Shown here piece by piece: positions 56,347 through 64,000 of a stretch of 64,000 bases of DNA (positions within the stretch are counted from its first letter, which is position 1; every line of letters begins with the position of its first letter). The stretch spans positions 186,001-250,000 of the forward strand of contig NZ_VLKK01000001.1 of the NCBI RefSeq assembly GCF_007830065.1, read 5' to 3'. The DNA comes from Sphingobium wenxiniae (GTDB taxonomy: Bacteria; Pseudomonadota; Alphaproteobacteria; Sphingomonadales; Sphingomonadaceae). The notes beneath the pieces were generated by a model. It was not told the DNA's origin. It did no database searches and worked only from the letters and a program-made list of their open reading frames with translations. The position numbers and the translations under genes were made by a program.

Positions 56347-57663
56347 TCAGCGGGACGCGAACTGACGCCCTTTCGCGGCTGCCCAACGGAGCGGAGCAGC
56401 GTTGGGAGCGCCCTCACGCACGAAGCATTGGCCTTTGCCCAGGCGGATGGAGCGGCACAGCGCCACGGCATCGGCGCGGCTGGCAAATCCCTTGATCGCC
56501 AGGCGATGGAAGACGGTGCCGTTGATCGTTGCCTGGCTCGCCATCACCGGAAACGCTGCCAGCATCCCATTCGAACGCGACATGCTCATCCATTTTTCGC
56601 GTGCGACCGCCGCGCTGTCATAGGCGCCCAGTTGCACCACCCAGTTGCTCGCTCCGTTATCAACGGGCCGGATCAATGCCACCTTCTGCATGACCGGAAA
56701 CGCTGTCTTGCGCGACGCCGTTTGCGCCGGAATATTGCGCGGCATCGAATCACGATGCGATACTCCTGGCGTGGAGGAAACGGCGATGCGAACGGGAATT
56801 GCATCCGCAGCACCGATCGGCGCGGAATCAGCCGTTTCGATCAGTTCCTCCGCGACATGCCGAGGAACGTCCATTTCATAGGAAGCCATTTGCACAGGAG
56901 CATCGGCGACAGGAGCCGCCTCCGGCGCGAGCGCCAGGGCTACCGGCTGTCCCGCATCGTCGCCGGCCATGCTCACGCCGATCAGGGACGCCACGCGCAG
57001 GGGCGCGAGTTCAGGAGCCGCAACGGCCGCCCATTGCGTAATCCGCTGATTGGCGGCTTGGGGATCGAGATCCATTCCAACGACCAATCGCGCATCCTTC
57101 CAGCGCCCGGCCAGAGCATAGGCATATGCAAGATTCTGGCGGGTGCGTGCGGTAGCCGAAGGATCGTGAATGGCCTCGGAAAGAATACGCACCCCCTCCG
57201 GCGCGTTACCCGCCATCGCCATCGCCAAACCGTAGTCAGCCGCCGGAACCTTGTCGGCATTGGCCGCGAGCAATGCCTGCGCGGCATCGTTCCTGCCAAG
57301 TGCGATCCGCACAAGAACCAGATTGACGACGGTCCGGCTGTCCCGATTTCCCAGCGTCATCGCGTCGGAAAGCGCCGTTTCCGCGGAGGCGAAACGCCCG
57401 CCCGCAACATAGGCCAGCCCCAGCAATTGCCGATAGGCTGCATTGTCAGGCTTCAGCCGGACGGCTTCCTCGGCAGCGCGGATGGCGCGATCGGCCTCGC
57501 GCCGCGCTATCGCCTTTTCAGCCGCCAAAGCCTGCTTACCGGCATCGTCCTTCTGTTTCACCGTTGCCATGGAAGGACGGAATGCTGCTCCGGTGCAGCC
57601 CACCATCGTAACGGCCACGATCAGGGAAGACGCCGCCGCCTTGCCGAATGCAGAACGCTTCAT
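56347..57663 (-). CDS. TPR and SPOR-domain lipoprotein
   Basis: This encodes 438 residues. A lipobox (VTMVGCTG) gives an outer- or inner-membrane lipoprotein. TPR-like helices (AAEEAVRLKPDNAAYRQLLGLAYVAGG) span about 45-200. A linker rich in Ala/Val/Pro follows, and a C-terminal SPOR domain (NWVVQLGAYDSAAVAREKWMSMSRSNG to GQCFVREGAP) should bind denuded peptidoglycan at division sites. The start could also be ATG 57669. It is the last gene of the ParA operon. Confidence 0.85.
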   Translation of the reverse strand: MKRSAFGKAAASSLIVAVTMVGCTGAAFRPSMATVKQKDDAGKQALAAEKAIARREADRAIRAAEEAVRLKPDNAAYRQLLGLAYVAGGRFASAETALSDAMTLGNRDSRTVVNLVLVRIALGRNDAAQALLAANADKVPAADYGLAMAMAGNAPEGVRILSEAIHDPSATARTRQNLAYAYALAGRWKDARLVVGMDLDPQAANQRITQWAAVAAPELAPLRVASLIGVSMAGDDAGQPVALALAPEAAPVADAPVQMASYEMDVPRHVAEELIETADSAPIGAADAIPVRIAVSSTPGVSHRDSMPRNIPAQTASRKTAFPVMQKVALIRPVDNGASNWVVQLGAYDSAAVAREKWMSMSRSNGMLAAFPVMASQATINGTVFHRLAIKGFASRADAVALCRSIRLGKGQCFVREGAPNAAPLRWAAAKGRQFASR

Positions 57664-57677
57664 AATCATTCCCACCC

Positions 57678-58196
57678 TTATTTGACACCGCGCATCGGCG
57701 GCACCTGCTGCGCCAACCGATCGATTTCCGGTATGCCGCTCAGATATTTATCGACAGCGTCCGTGACGATCTGCTGCGCCGATCGTCCCTCCACTGCGCA
57801 GGCGAGCCGCAAGCGCAGATGCCGCTCGGCATCCAGCCGCAGCGTGAACGCTGCCTTGCGGGAGGCCCCCGCATTCCGCTTTCCCGTCAGAAGCGCATCC
57901 GCCACGCGTTCAGCCAGTTCGTTTCTTTCCGCGATAACCGCTGGAACGGGCGTTTCCTGGGGAACGATATTCGCCATGGGCGTGAGGCCGGCGAGCGGCG
58001 ATGGCTCCAGCGGACGCGGCAAGGGAGCCACGGGCATATCGCCACCCATGTCGTTCCAACCCAGATCATCCTGCGCGAGCGCCGCCGACCCGGAAAGCTC
58101 CAGGCCAAGCATCGGCCTGCGCATGGCGGGCTGCGCCGCGCCTTTGCGGGCGAGAAGACCGGAGGTCAGGGAGGCGATCGGCTTTGCTTCGGGCAT
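57678..58196 (-). CDS. Unknown protein with C-terminal ribbon-helix-helix-like segment
   Basis: This encodes 172 residues. The N-terminal two thirds are low in charge and Pro/Ala/Leu-rich, probably disordered. The end, RKAAFTLRLDAERHLRLRLACAVEGRSAQQIVTDAVDKYL, has a strand followed by two helices, the pattern of ribbon-helix-helix DNA-binding proteins such as ParG. Adjacent to a ParA gene, it could be its partner. The match is by pattern and not certain. It sits 12 bp after parA and 14 bp before the SPOR gene. Confidence 0.6.
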   Translation of the reverse strand: MPEAKPIASLTSGLLARKGAAQPAMRRPMLGLELSGSAALAQDDLGWNDMGGDMPVAPLPRPLEPSPLAGLTPMANIVPQETPVPAVIAERNELAERVADALLTGKRNAGASRKAAFTLRLDAERHLRLRLACAVEGRSAQQIVTDAVDKYLSGIPEIDRLAQQVPPMRGVK

Positions 58197-58208
58197 GACG
58201 TTTCCCCC

Positions 58209-58931
58209 TTATTGTCCCACGAGCCGGCGGCCGAATCCGCCCCCTGTCGGGCGCGCGCTTCCCGTGGTGCCGACGCTGCCATGCGGAACCGAAAAGACGG
58301 TGCGCCGGAAATTCTTTTCAAGGCGATCCGAAATATAGCTCCACAACTGGACGATTTCGCCGGCGGAACGGCTTTTCGCGTCCACTTCCATCACGGTGCG
58401 GCCGTCGATCATCGAAGCGGCGAAATCCGTGCGATGATGCACCGTGACCGGCGCGACGGTGCCATGCTGGGAAAGGGCGATCGCTGCTTCCGAAGTGATC
58501 CGCGCCTTGGGCGTCGCGGCGTTGACGACGAAAAGCAAAGGCTTGCCAGCCCGTTCGCACAGGTCGACCGTAGCGCCGACGGCCCGCAGATCGTGGGGAC
58601 TGGGCCGCGTCGGGACCACGATCAGTTCCGCCACCGAAATCACGCTCTGGATAGCCATGGTGATGGCCGGCGGCGTATCCAGGACCGCCAGCTTGAAACC
58701 TTGCTGCCGCAGGATTTGAAGGTCCGCGGCGAGACGCGCCACGGTCGTCTGGGCAAAGGCCGGCAATTCCGCCTCACGCTCGTTCCACCAGTCGGCGAGT
58801 GAACCCTGCGGGTCGATGTCGATCAGGACGACGGGACCATGCCCCGCCCGCTGCGCCTGCACGGCAAGATGCCCGGAAAGCGTCGTCTTTCCCGATCCGC
58901 CCTTCTGCGATGCCAGTGCCAAGATGCGCAC
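58209..58931 (-). CDS. ParA-family ATPase
   Basis: This encodes 240 residues. The deviant Walker A is KGGSGKTT (10-17), the A' motif is LIDIDPQGSLADWW, and LAVLDTPPA holds the Walker B. Helices with RPSPHDLRAVGATVDL follow. ParA proteins form dimers on DNA with ATP to position plasmids, chromosomes or protein complexes. It lacks the longer N-terminal domain of plasmid ParA. GTG 58931 has GGGGGGAA before it. Chromosomal ori-type parAB is not implied because no parS-like or ParB gene is present. Confidence 0.85.
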   Translation of the reverse strand: MRILALASQKGGSGKTTLSGHLAVQAQRAGHGPVVLIDIDPQGSLADWWNEREAELPAFAQTTVARLAADLQILRQQGFKLAVLDTPPAITMAIQSVISVAELIVVPTRPSPHDLRAVGATVDLCERAGKPLLFVVNAATPKARITSEAAIALSQHGTVAPVTVHHRTDFAASMIDGRTVMEVDAKSRSAGEIVQLWSYISDRLEKNFRRTVFSVPHGSVGTTGSARPTGGGFGRRLVGQ

Positions 58932-59119
58932 GCGCTTCCCCCCAAGGAAATCCAGTTCCGGTCGGGAATGCCATGGCCGCACCTAAAATTTGGTTAACCC
59001 ATAATCCCCTCGCAAAATGGAGAATGACGCATCGGGCCCGATCCACGGTGCTAATAGCCTTTTAACCAATATACGCGATAAAAGGACGCGAATGCCGTCG
59101 ATCCGGGAGCAGCCTTTTC

Positions 59120-60109
59120 ATGAACACTATCCACGGAGCGCTTATCGCAATCGCGACGTTAAGCCTGAGCCAGCCCCTCCTTGCCGATGTGAAACTCGGC
59201 GTGGATGCCTGGCAGCAGGGCGATTATGCAAAGGCAATCGCGGAATGGCGGCCGCTTGCGGAGGCAGGCGATCCCGATGCTCAGTTCAATATGGGGCAAG
59301 CCTATAAGCTGGGGCGCGGCGTGTCGCCGGACCTCACCGCAGCCATCCAATGGTATCGGAAAGCAGCGGCGCAGGGCCATATGCGCGCCGAAGACAATCT
59401 CGGCCTCTGCCTGTTCCAGCAGAGCGACCGCGCCGCGGCCATGCCTTATCTGGAACGCGCGGCCGCCAGAGGCGATTCGCGCGCGCAATATATCTTCGGG
59501 ACGGCGCTGTTTAACGGCGATCTCGTGGAAAAGGACTGGGTGCGTGCCTATGCCCTGATGACCCGCGCCTCCGCCGCGGGATTATCGCAGGCAAACACCA
59601 GTTTGCAGCAGATGAACAAATATATCTCCAGCGACCAGCGCGAACAGGCAAAAACCCTCGCGGCGCAAATGGAGCGTGACAAGGGCGTCCAGTTGGCGTC
59701 AGCCCCGGCGCGGACGGAAAGCGCCGGACCGGCCGGGCGCCCGGCGTCCTCCCCGATCCGCACCGCCCGGATTCCTCCAACGCATACGCCCGAGCGTGCG
59801 GAAGCACCCAAGGTCAAAACTTCGCCCCCTCCGCAGCCGGCCCCGACTCCGACCGCCGCCCCCGCCCGCGTTCCCGTCGGCGCCTGGCGTGTCCAACTTG
59901 GCGCTTTCAGCGCAGACACCCGCGCGCGCGCGATGTGGACGCAGCTCACCGGCAAGGTTCGCGGTCTTTCCTCCTATCAATCCTATTTCGTGAAGGCTGA
60001 CGGCATCACCCGCCTGCAAGCTGGCCCCTTGGGCAGTTCGGCGGACGCCATGCGGCTTTGCGCGCAGATAAGATCGGCCGGCGCGGACTGCCTGCCGAAG
60101 AAAAATTAA
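59120..60109 (+). CDS. Sel1-repeat and SPOR-domain protein
   Basis: This encodes 329 residues. A signal peptide (IHGALIAIATLSLSQPLLA) precedes Sel1-like repeats (about 25-165), such as GDPDAQFNMGQAYKLGRGVSPDLTAAIQWYRKAAAQGH. A Pro/Ala/Thr-rich linker (about 200-245) and a C-terminal SPOR domain (AWRVQLGAFSADTRARAMW) follow. It faces the ParA operon from the other strand across a 188 bp spacer, and shares its SPOR module with the lipoprotein. It is probably periplasmic and septal. Confidence 0.85.
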   Translation: MNTIHGALIAIATLSLSQPLLADVKLGVDAWQQGDYAKAIAEWRPLAEAGDPDAQFNMGQAYKLGRGVSPDLTAAIQWYRKAAAQGHMRAEDNLGLCLFQQSDRAAAMPYLERAAARGDSRAQYIFGTALFNGDLVEKDWVRAYALMTRASAAGLSQANTSLQQMNKYISSDQREQAKTLAAQMERDKGVQLASAPARTESAGPAGRPASSPIRTARIPPTHTPERAEAPKVKTSPPPQPAPTPTAAPARVPVGAWRVQLGAFSADTRARAMWTQLTGKVRGLSSYQSYFVKADGITRLQAGPLGSSADAMRLCAQIRSAGADCLPKKN

Positions 60110-60230
60110 TGCAAGGAATGGGGATGGCCGTGTCGGGGATCATTCCCGCTACGCCTGAAGAGATAAACGCTCTCGATTTGAGCCACGCCTCATAATCTGA
60201 GATACTGTGGCGATTTCCAAGGAGCGTTGC

Positions 60231-61244
60231 ATGATTTCGGGGAATGACGGAACGATATATGCGCTGGTGATCGCCACCCTGGGAGAAGAGGGCGGAAAAA
60301 GGGCATTGGATGCCTTGGCCATCGACGACGCCCTCATGCATGAGCGGGGCCGCAACGTCTCTCGCTCAGCCTTCGCCATGGCGATGAATGTCGTGCTTTT
60401 CCATGATCTGCTTGAACGGGTTCCGAGCGGCGCGGCTTATGTTCGCGATACGCTGGCGCAGGGCCGCCGCGTCACATTCGACCACGGAGCGCTGCGCACC
60501 ATATGTTTCGGGCAAGGGCCGACCGGCGATCTGCCCGCCGGAGAAACCGCCTTTAAGCGGATTTTCCTCCCGCTTGGCTATGAGATGGCCGCCATCTATC
60601 CCCTTGACAGGCTGAAGATGACGGGCCGCGCCTATCGCCACATCGACGCGCCGGAGACCATTCCTCAATTCTTCCTGTCGGAACTGCATGTCGATCGTTT
60701 CGACGCGGAATTCGCCGAGGCGGCGCAGCGTGTTTTCGGCACTTCCCACGATCCGCTGGACAGCGGCGCCAGAATCCTGCTGGACGATTATGCAGCGGGC
60801 CGCCCGGTGGATCTGGAAAGAGCGGCGCAGGTCCTACCGGTCATCGCCGCCGCCTTCGACCGGCAGCATGAACCCGCCGCCTTTGAAGATTATGCGTTGC
60901 TGCGATCCCGTTCGAACGAAGCCGCATGGATCGCGACGGAAGGCAATGCCTTCAACCATGCCACGGATCGCGTGCCGGACGTGGCGGCACTGGCCGATCG
61001 GCTGAAATCGGAAGGTCGCCCCATGAAGGAAAAACTTGAAATCTCCGCCAGCGGCCGGGTGCGCCAGACAGCTTTTCGCGCGGACGGCGTCGAAAGACCC
61101 TTCGCCGACGGCATATCCCGCATCGTGCCCGGCTCCTTTTATGAATTCATCAGCCGGGATGTCGATCCGGCCACCGGGATGCTCGATCTTGCTTTCGATA
61201 CTGGCAATGCTACCGGCATCTTCGCCATGACGAGCGCCGTCTGA
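60231..61244 (+). CDS. DUF1338 Fe(II) dioxygenase (2-oxoadipate dioxygenase/decarboxylase family)
   Basis: This encodes 337 residues of the DUF1338 (HglS/YdcJ) family. It has GRRVTFDHGALRTICF, AYRHIDAPETIPQFFLSELH and NAFNHATDRVPDV, which supply the conserved metal histidines. Characterised members convert 2-oxoadipate to D-2-hydroxyglutarate in lysine breakdown. AAGGAG lies before ATG 60231. The substrate here is assigned only by family. Confidence 0.8.
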   Translation: MISGNDGTIYALVIATLGEEGGKRALDALAIDDALMHERGRNVSRSAFAMAMNVVLFHDLLERVPSGAAYVRDTLAQGRRVTFDHGALRTICFGQGPTGDLPAGETAFKRIFLPLGYEMAAIYPLDRLKMTGRAYRHIDAPETIPQFFLSELHVDRFDAEFAEAAQRVFGTSHDPLDSGARILLDDYAAGRPVDLERAAQVLPVIAAAFDRQHEPAAFEDYALLRSRSNEAAWIATEGNAFNHATDRVPDVAALADRLKSEGRPMKEKLEISASGRVRQTAFRADGVERPFADGISRIVPGSFYEFISRDVDPATGMLDLAFDTGNATGIFAMTSAV

Positions 61245-61349
61245 TGACCAGTATTTTTCGATCCGGGAAATGATGCGGAAATGGGATCGATGATTGCCAA
61301 GCGAAAGGGCTTAGGGCAACGCGTCGCCATCAATTGTCGGGAGGCGTAG

Positions 61350-62219
61350 TTGAACAGTCCTGTTGCTTCATCCTGGGTGTTGACGCTCGTCTGCGAAGAT
61401 CGCGTCGGAATCGTCGCGGCGGTAAGCCGGTTTCTGGCGGATCGCGGCGGCTTCATCACGGACAGTCAGCAATATGCCGATCGGGAATCGGGACGCTTCT
61501 TCATGCGCGTCGCCTTTGAAGCGACCGACAGCCGCATGGATGGCGGCACGGAATGGCTGCGGACGGAATTCACGCCGACAGGCGATCGGTTCGCCATGGA
61601 TTGGCGCCTTACCGATATTGGTGAACGCCCGCGTATCCTGATCGCCGTATCCAAGGGATCTCATTGTCTGGCGGACCTTTTGCACCGCTGGCAAACGGGT
61701 ACATTGGCGGTCGATATCATGGGCGTCGTTTCCAACCATCCCGACATGCGCCGCATCACGGAATGGCATGGCATTCCTTATCACGAATTGCCTCCCAATG
61801 GCGACAAGGCCGCTCAGGAAGCCGCTCTGCTCGATATTTTCGATCGAACCCGTTCCGACTATCTGGTTCTGGCGCGCTATATGCAGGTGCTGTCGGAAGA
61901 ACTAGCCGGAAAGCTGATCGGACGCTGCATCAACATCCACCACAGCTTCCTGCCGGGCTTCAAGGGCGCGCGCCCTTATCATCGCGCGCATGAGCGGGGC
62001 GTCAAACTGATCGGCGCGACCGCGCATTTCGTGACGGCGGATCTGGATGAGGGACCGATCATCGAACAGGCGGTCGAACGTATCGATCACCGCGCGACGG
62101 CAGAAGACATGGTGCGCATAGGACGCGATATAGAAACGCAGGTCCTGGCTAGGGCCGTCCGCTGGATCGCCGATCGCCGGGTGCTGCTCAACGGCTGCAA
62201 AACCGTCATATTCCGCTGA
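61350..62219 (+). CDS. purU: Formyltetrahydrofolate deformylase
   Basis: This encodes 289 residues from a TTG with GGAGG upstream. An ACT domain (WVLTLVCEDRVGIVAAVSRFLADRG) precedes the formyltransferase-like catalytic domain with INIHHSFLPGFKGARPYHRAHERGVKLIGATAHFVTADLDEGPII. It hydrolyses 10-formyl-THF to formate and THF, balancing one-carbon pools. It follows the DUF1338 gene by 105 bp. Confidence 0.94.
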   Translation: MNSPVASSWVLTLVCEDRVGIVAAVSRFLADRGGFITDSQQYADRESGRFFMRVAFEATDSRMDGGTEWLRTEFTPTGDRFAMDWRLTDIGERPRILIAVSKGSHCLADLLHRWQTGTLAVDIMGVVSNHPDMRRITEWHGIPYHELPPNGDKAAQEAALLDIFDRTRSDYLVLARYMQVLSEELAGKLIGRCINIHHSFLPGFKGARPYHRAHERGVKLIGATAHFVTADLDEGPIIEQAVERIDHRATAEDMVRIGRDIETQVLARAVRWIADRRVLLNGCKTVIFR

Positions 62220-62547
62220 AGAAAGCGAGCCGTTTTCAAGCGGATAAGGCCAGTTCTTCCCAACAGGAAAATCCGGCGGGAAACGGGAAGCAGATCAGAA
62301 GATCGACGAGTAGAGGAACCAACCCATAATAAGCAGGCTTGTGACCACGCACACACGATCACCAAAAACATCCATTCGCGACATTTCGACATCCTTCCGC
62401 CAGGCGTTCTTGTTTCCGACGCCTTAACCGTAGGATACAGCAGTTTTCCTCATGGGGGAACAGCAAAGATCGGATGAAGCGGAGGAAATGGCCGACGGGA
62501 CGCGGTCGTGCGCTATGAAGCCGCGCCCCGCCCGCTCGAACACAGCG
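62220..62547. other. Intergenic region after purU
   Basis: This 328 bp stretch contains a possible 29-residue minus-strand ORF (62295-62384). A 74-codon plus-strand ORF beginning at 62452 reads antisense to the DUF2093 gene and is not supported. No terminator or RNA gene is clear. Confidence 0.5.
62295..62384 (-). CDS. Possible 29-residue membrane peptide
   Basis: This encodes MSRMDVFGDRVCVVTSL and then a hydrophobic segment ending WFLYSSIF, one predicted membrane helix. GGAAGG lies eight bases before the ATG at 62384. An overlapping frame from 62392 is longer but has no spaced ribosome site. It is below normal gene-finder limits, and its function is unknown. Confidence 0.4.
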   Translation of the reverse strand: MSRMDVFGDRVCVVTSLLIMGWFLYSSIF

Positions 62548-62754
62548 TCAGCGGAGGCCGCGATGCCGGAGAAAGGATTGCGTGGCTTCCTCCGGCCCCC
62601 GATAGGCTTCCTGGAACTCGGCGCTCCAATATTTCAAATCGTCAAGATCGATGCGCGCGCCGGAAACCGCGCATAAAACGAACTGTCCCGGACGCACCAC
62701 ATCGAAATGCGGCGTGTCATAACGCAGTACCGCAAGCCCTTGAATATCCGCCAT
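62548..62754 (-). CDS. DUF2093 family protein
   Basis: This encodes 68 residues. The core FDVVRPGQFVLCAVSGARIDLDDLKYWSAEFQEAY matches DUF2093, a small alphaproteobacterial family of unknown role, with one conserved Cys (in VLCAVSG). The ATG at 62754 overlaps the upstream stop by one base, so it is co-transcribed with the nitronate monooxygenase gene. Confidence 0.85.
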   Translation of the reverse strand: MADIQGLAVLRYDTPHFDVVRPGQFVLCAVSGARIDLDDLKYWSAEFQEAYRGPEEATQSFLRHRGLR

Positions 62755-64000
62755 CAGTCGCCCGTGAGAATCCGGTCCACCAACTGCTTCACCGTCGGAA
62801 CAAAGCCGTTGGAATAGAAGGGATCTTTCCGGAAATTATAGGCGCCATGACCGGCGAACAGCAAATTTTTGTCCAACGACCCGCCATGCACGGCTTCCTG
62901 CAACGACTTTTGTATGCAGAAGCTGCGCGGATCGGCAAGGCGTCCGGTCGAATTGGTTTCGCTGTCCATCCAGCTGGAAAAAGCACACTGGCTGAGGCAA
63001 CCCATGCAGTCCGTCTGATCCTTGCGGATGACGCCGCGCTCTTCCTCCGTCACGAACACCAGCGTATTGTCCGGCGTCTTGAGGGCGGACGAAAAGCCTT
63101 GCCCCACCCATTCGCGCGCGCGCAGAAGGTCGTTACGCGTCACCCAGAAATTCTTGCCCTTCACGCCGGCGTCAAGCTGATGCGTGTGATCGCCCGCCTG
63201 TTCGGTGCTGAAGGGTATCTGCCGTTCCGACCGCGCTTCCAGATTGCGGAGGAAGGGATTGCGGATAGCGGAACTATAGAAGCCCGTGGGCGAAAAACGA
63301 TGCAGCAGCACGTCGCCGGACTCCAACTGCATCAGCCTTTCCTTCCACGGCTGCGGAATGGGGCTTTCCTGCGTCAGGAGCGGACGGGTGCCGAACTGGA
63401 AGGCGATGGCGCCCAGCTCCGGATTGTCGATCCAGTCGTTCCAGTCGCGCAGATACCAGACGCCGCCCGCCATTACGATGGGAACATCGTCGGAAATGCC
63501 GCCTTCACGCATGGTTTCGCGCAGCGCCTTCACGCGGGGATAGGGATCTTGCGGTTCGCGCGGGTCTTCGGCGTTGGACAGGCCGTTATGACCGCCCGCC
63601 AGCCACGGATCTTCATAGACCACCGCGGCCAGCCATTCGGACGCCTTGGAATAAGCGCGCTTCCACAGGGCGCGGAAGGCGCGGGCGGAACTGACGATCG
63701 GCAGATAGTTGACGCCATAGGACGCCGCGATCTCGCTCAGCTTATATGGCATCCCCGCGCCGCAGGTGACTCCCGCGACCATGCCCTTCGTCTTTTCAAG
63801 CACGCCGTGCAGCACGCGCTGGGCGCCGCCCATTTCCCACAGGACGTTGATGTTGATCGCGCCCTTGCCGCCCGCGATCTCGAAGGCGCGCTTCACCTGC
63901 TCGACCGCGCCGTCGATGGCGTAGGCGATCAGTTCCTCATGCCGGTCGCGGCGCGTGCGGCCATGATAGATTTGCGGGATGACATTGCCCAGCGGATCGT
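62754..64000 (-). CDS. Nitronate monooxygenase / 2-nitropropane dioxygenase family protein, 5' end cut
   Basis: The frame stays open to the window edge, so the first part is missing (about 415 residues are visible). The TIM-barrel flavoprotein motifs are GMVAGVTCGAGMPYKL, PIVMAGGVWYLRDW and GAIAFQFGTRPLLT, which bind FMN. A C-terminal extension has Cys-rich DCMGCLSQCAFSSW. The latter is unusual for classical Nmo enzymes and may bind a metal. It leads into the DUF2093 gene. Substrate is unknown. Confidence 0.85.
   Translation of the reverse strand, partial: DPLGNVIPQIYHGRTRRDRHEELIAYAIDGAVEQVKRAFEIAGGKGAININVLWEMGGAQRVLHGVLEKTKGMVAGVTCGAGMPYKLSEIAASYGVNYLPIVSSARAFRALWKRAYSKASEWLAAVVYEDPWLAGGHNGLSNAEDPREPQDPYPRVKALRETMREGGISDDVPIVMAGGVWYLRDWNDWIDNPELGAIAFQFGTRPLLTQESPIPQPWKERLMQLESGDVLLHRFSPTGFYSSAIRNPFLRNLEARSERQIPFSTEQAGDHTHQLDAGVKGKNFWVTRNDLLRAREWVGQGFSSALKTPDNTLVFVTEEERGVIRKDQTDCMGCLSQCAFSSWMDSETNSTGRLADPRSFCIQKSLQEAVHGGSLDKNLLFAGHGAYNFRKDPFYSNGFVPTVKQLVDRILTGD

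Noticed and set aside
62452-62676. Plus-strand ORF of 74 codons
   Set aside because: Antisense to the DUF2093 gene, which has clear family sequence.

Overview
The window is high-GC, tightly packed chromosomal DNA of an alphaproteobacterium. The best match is a Sphingomonadales member (Sphingobium/Novosphingobium type). That is inferred from gene content: an electron-transfer-flavoprotein dehydrogenase, a Ccm cytochrome c system, LolC-type lipoprotein release, astA-astB, a complete gsp operon, a ParA/SPOR cluster and a ROSE-type heat-shock leader. No rRNA marker is present, so the genus is not proven. I saw no tRNA or rRNA gene, CRISPR array, transposase or prophage; apart from short palindromic repeats this looks like core genome.

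Layout. 1-5.7 kb (minus strand): truncated NAD(P)HX epimerase, small lipoprotein, small unknown ORF, N-formylglutamate amidohydrolase, ispE, TPR protein, ETF-ubiquinone oxidoreductase. 5.8-8.8 kb (plus): degenerate uracil-DNA-glycosylase-like protein, lytic transglycosylase, moaB. 8.8-12.7 kb: YbjN protein, PA0069-type radical SAM protein, flavin reductase, TetR regulator, RutE-like nitroreductase. 12.9-19.8 kb: dnaE, Yip1-family membrane protein, lolD-lolC. 19.8-22.8 kb: a candidate small RNA, an RNA-thermometer-controlled hsp20, and kup. 22.9-27.7 kb: ccmCDEFGHI, each gene overlapping or touching the next (ccmA and ccmB are not here). 27.9-33 kb: purF, an SDR, cfa, rppH, a DUF481 outer-membrane protein. 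33.2-36.7 kb: M20 hydrolase, astA, astB (arginine succinyltransferase catabolism). 36.8-40.2 kb: small membrane protein, a Phd-like/PAS fusion, tadE, tadG. 40.3-43.4 kb: cobQ and a secreted GH16 glycoside hydrolase.

43.5-55.5 kb is a complete type II secretion operon, gspC-D-E-F-G-H-I-J-K-L-M-N-O, transcribed on the minus strand with 1-14 bp overlaps at nearly every junction. It includes its own prepilin peptidase (GspO). The convergent GH16 enzyme is a plausible cargo. The leaders of GspG, GspH and GspJ carry repeats of an 11-residue module, so more than one prepilin-like cleavage site is present, and a palindromic intergenic-type repeat is built in frame into the gspG leader.

55.6-64 kb: a prolyl-4-hydroxylase-like dioxygenase; then a ParA ATPase, a ribbon-helix-helix-like protein and a SPOR/TPR lipoprotein in one operon, facing a divergent Sel1/SPOR protein. 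This cluster is the best candidate for an undescribed cell-envelope or positioning system. It is followed by a DUF1338 dioxygenase, purU, a possible 29-residue membrane protein, a DUF2093 protein and a nitronate-monooxygenase-family protein cut by the window end.

Most gene calls rest on recognisable family motifs in the translation. Starts were chosen from Shine-Dalgarno spacing and overlap with the upstream stop. The two Calx-beta, Phd-like and RHH domain assignments, the small RNA and the regulatory hairpins are pattern-based inferences.
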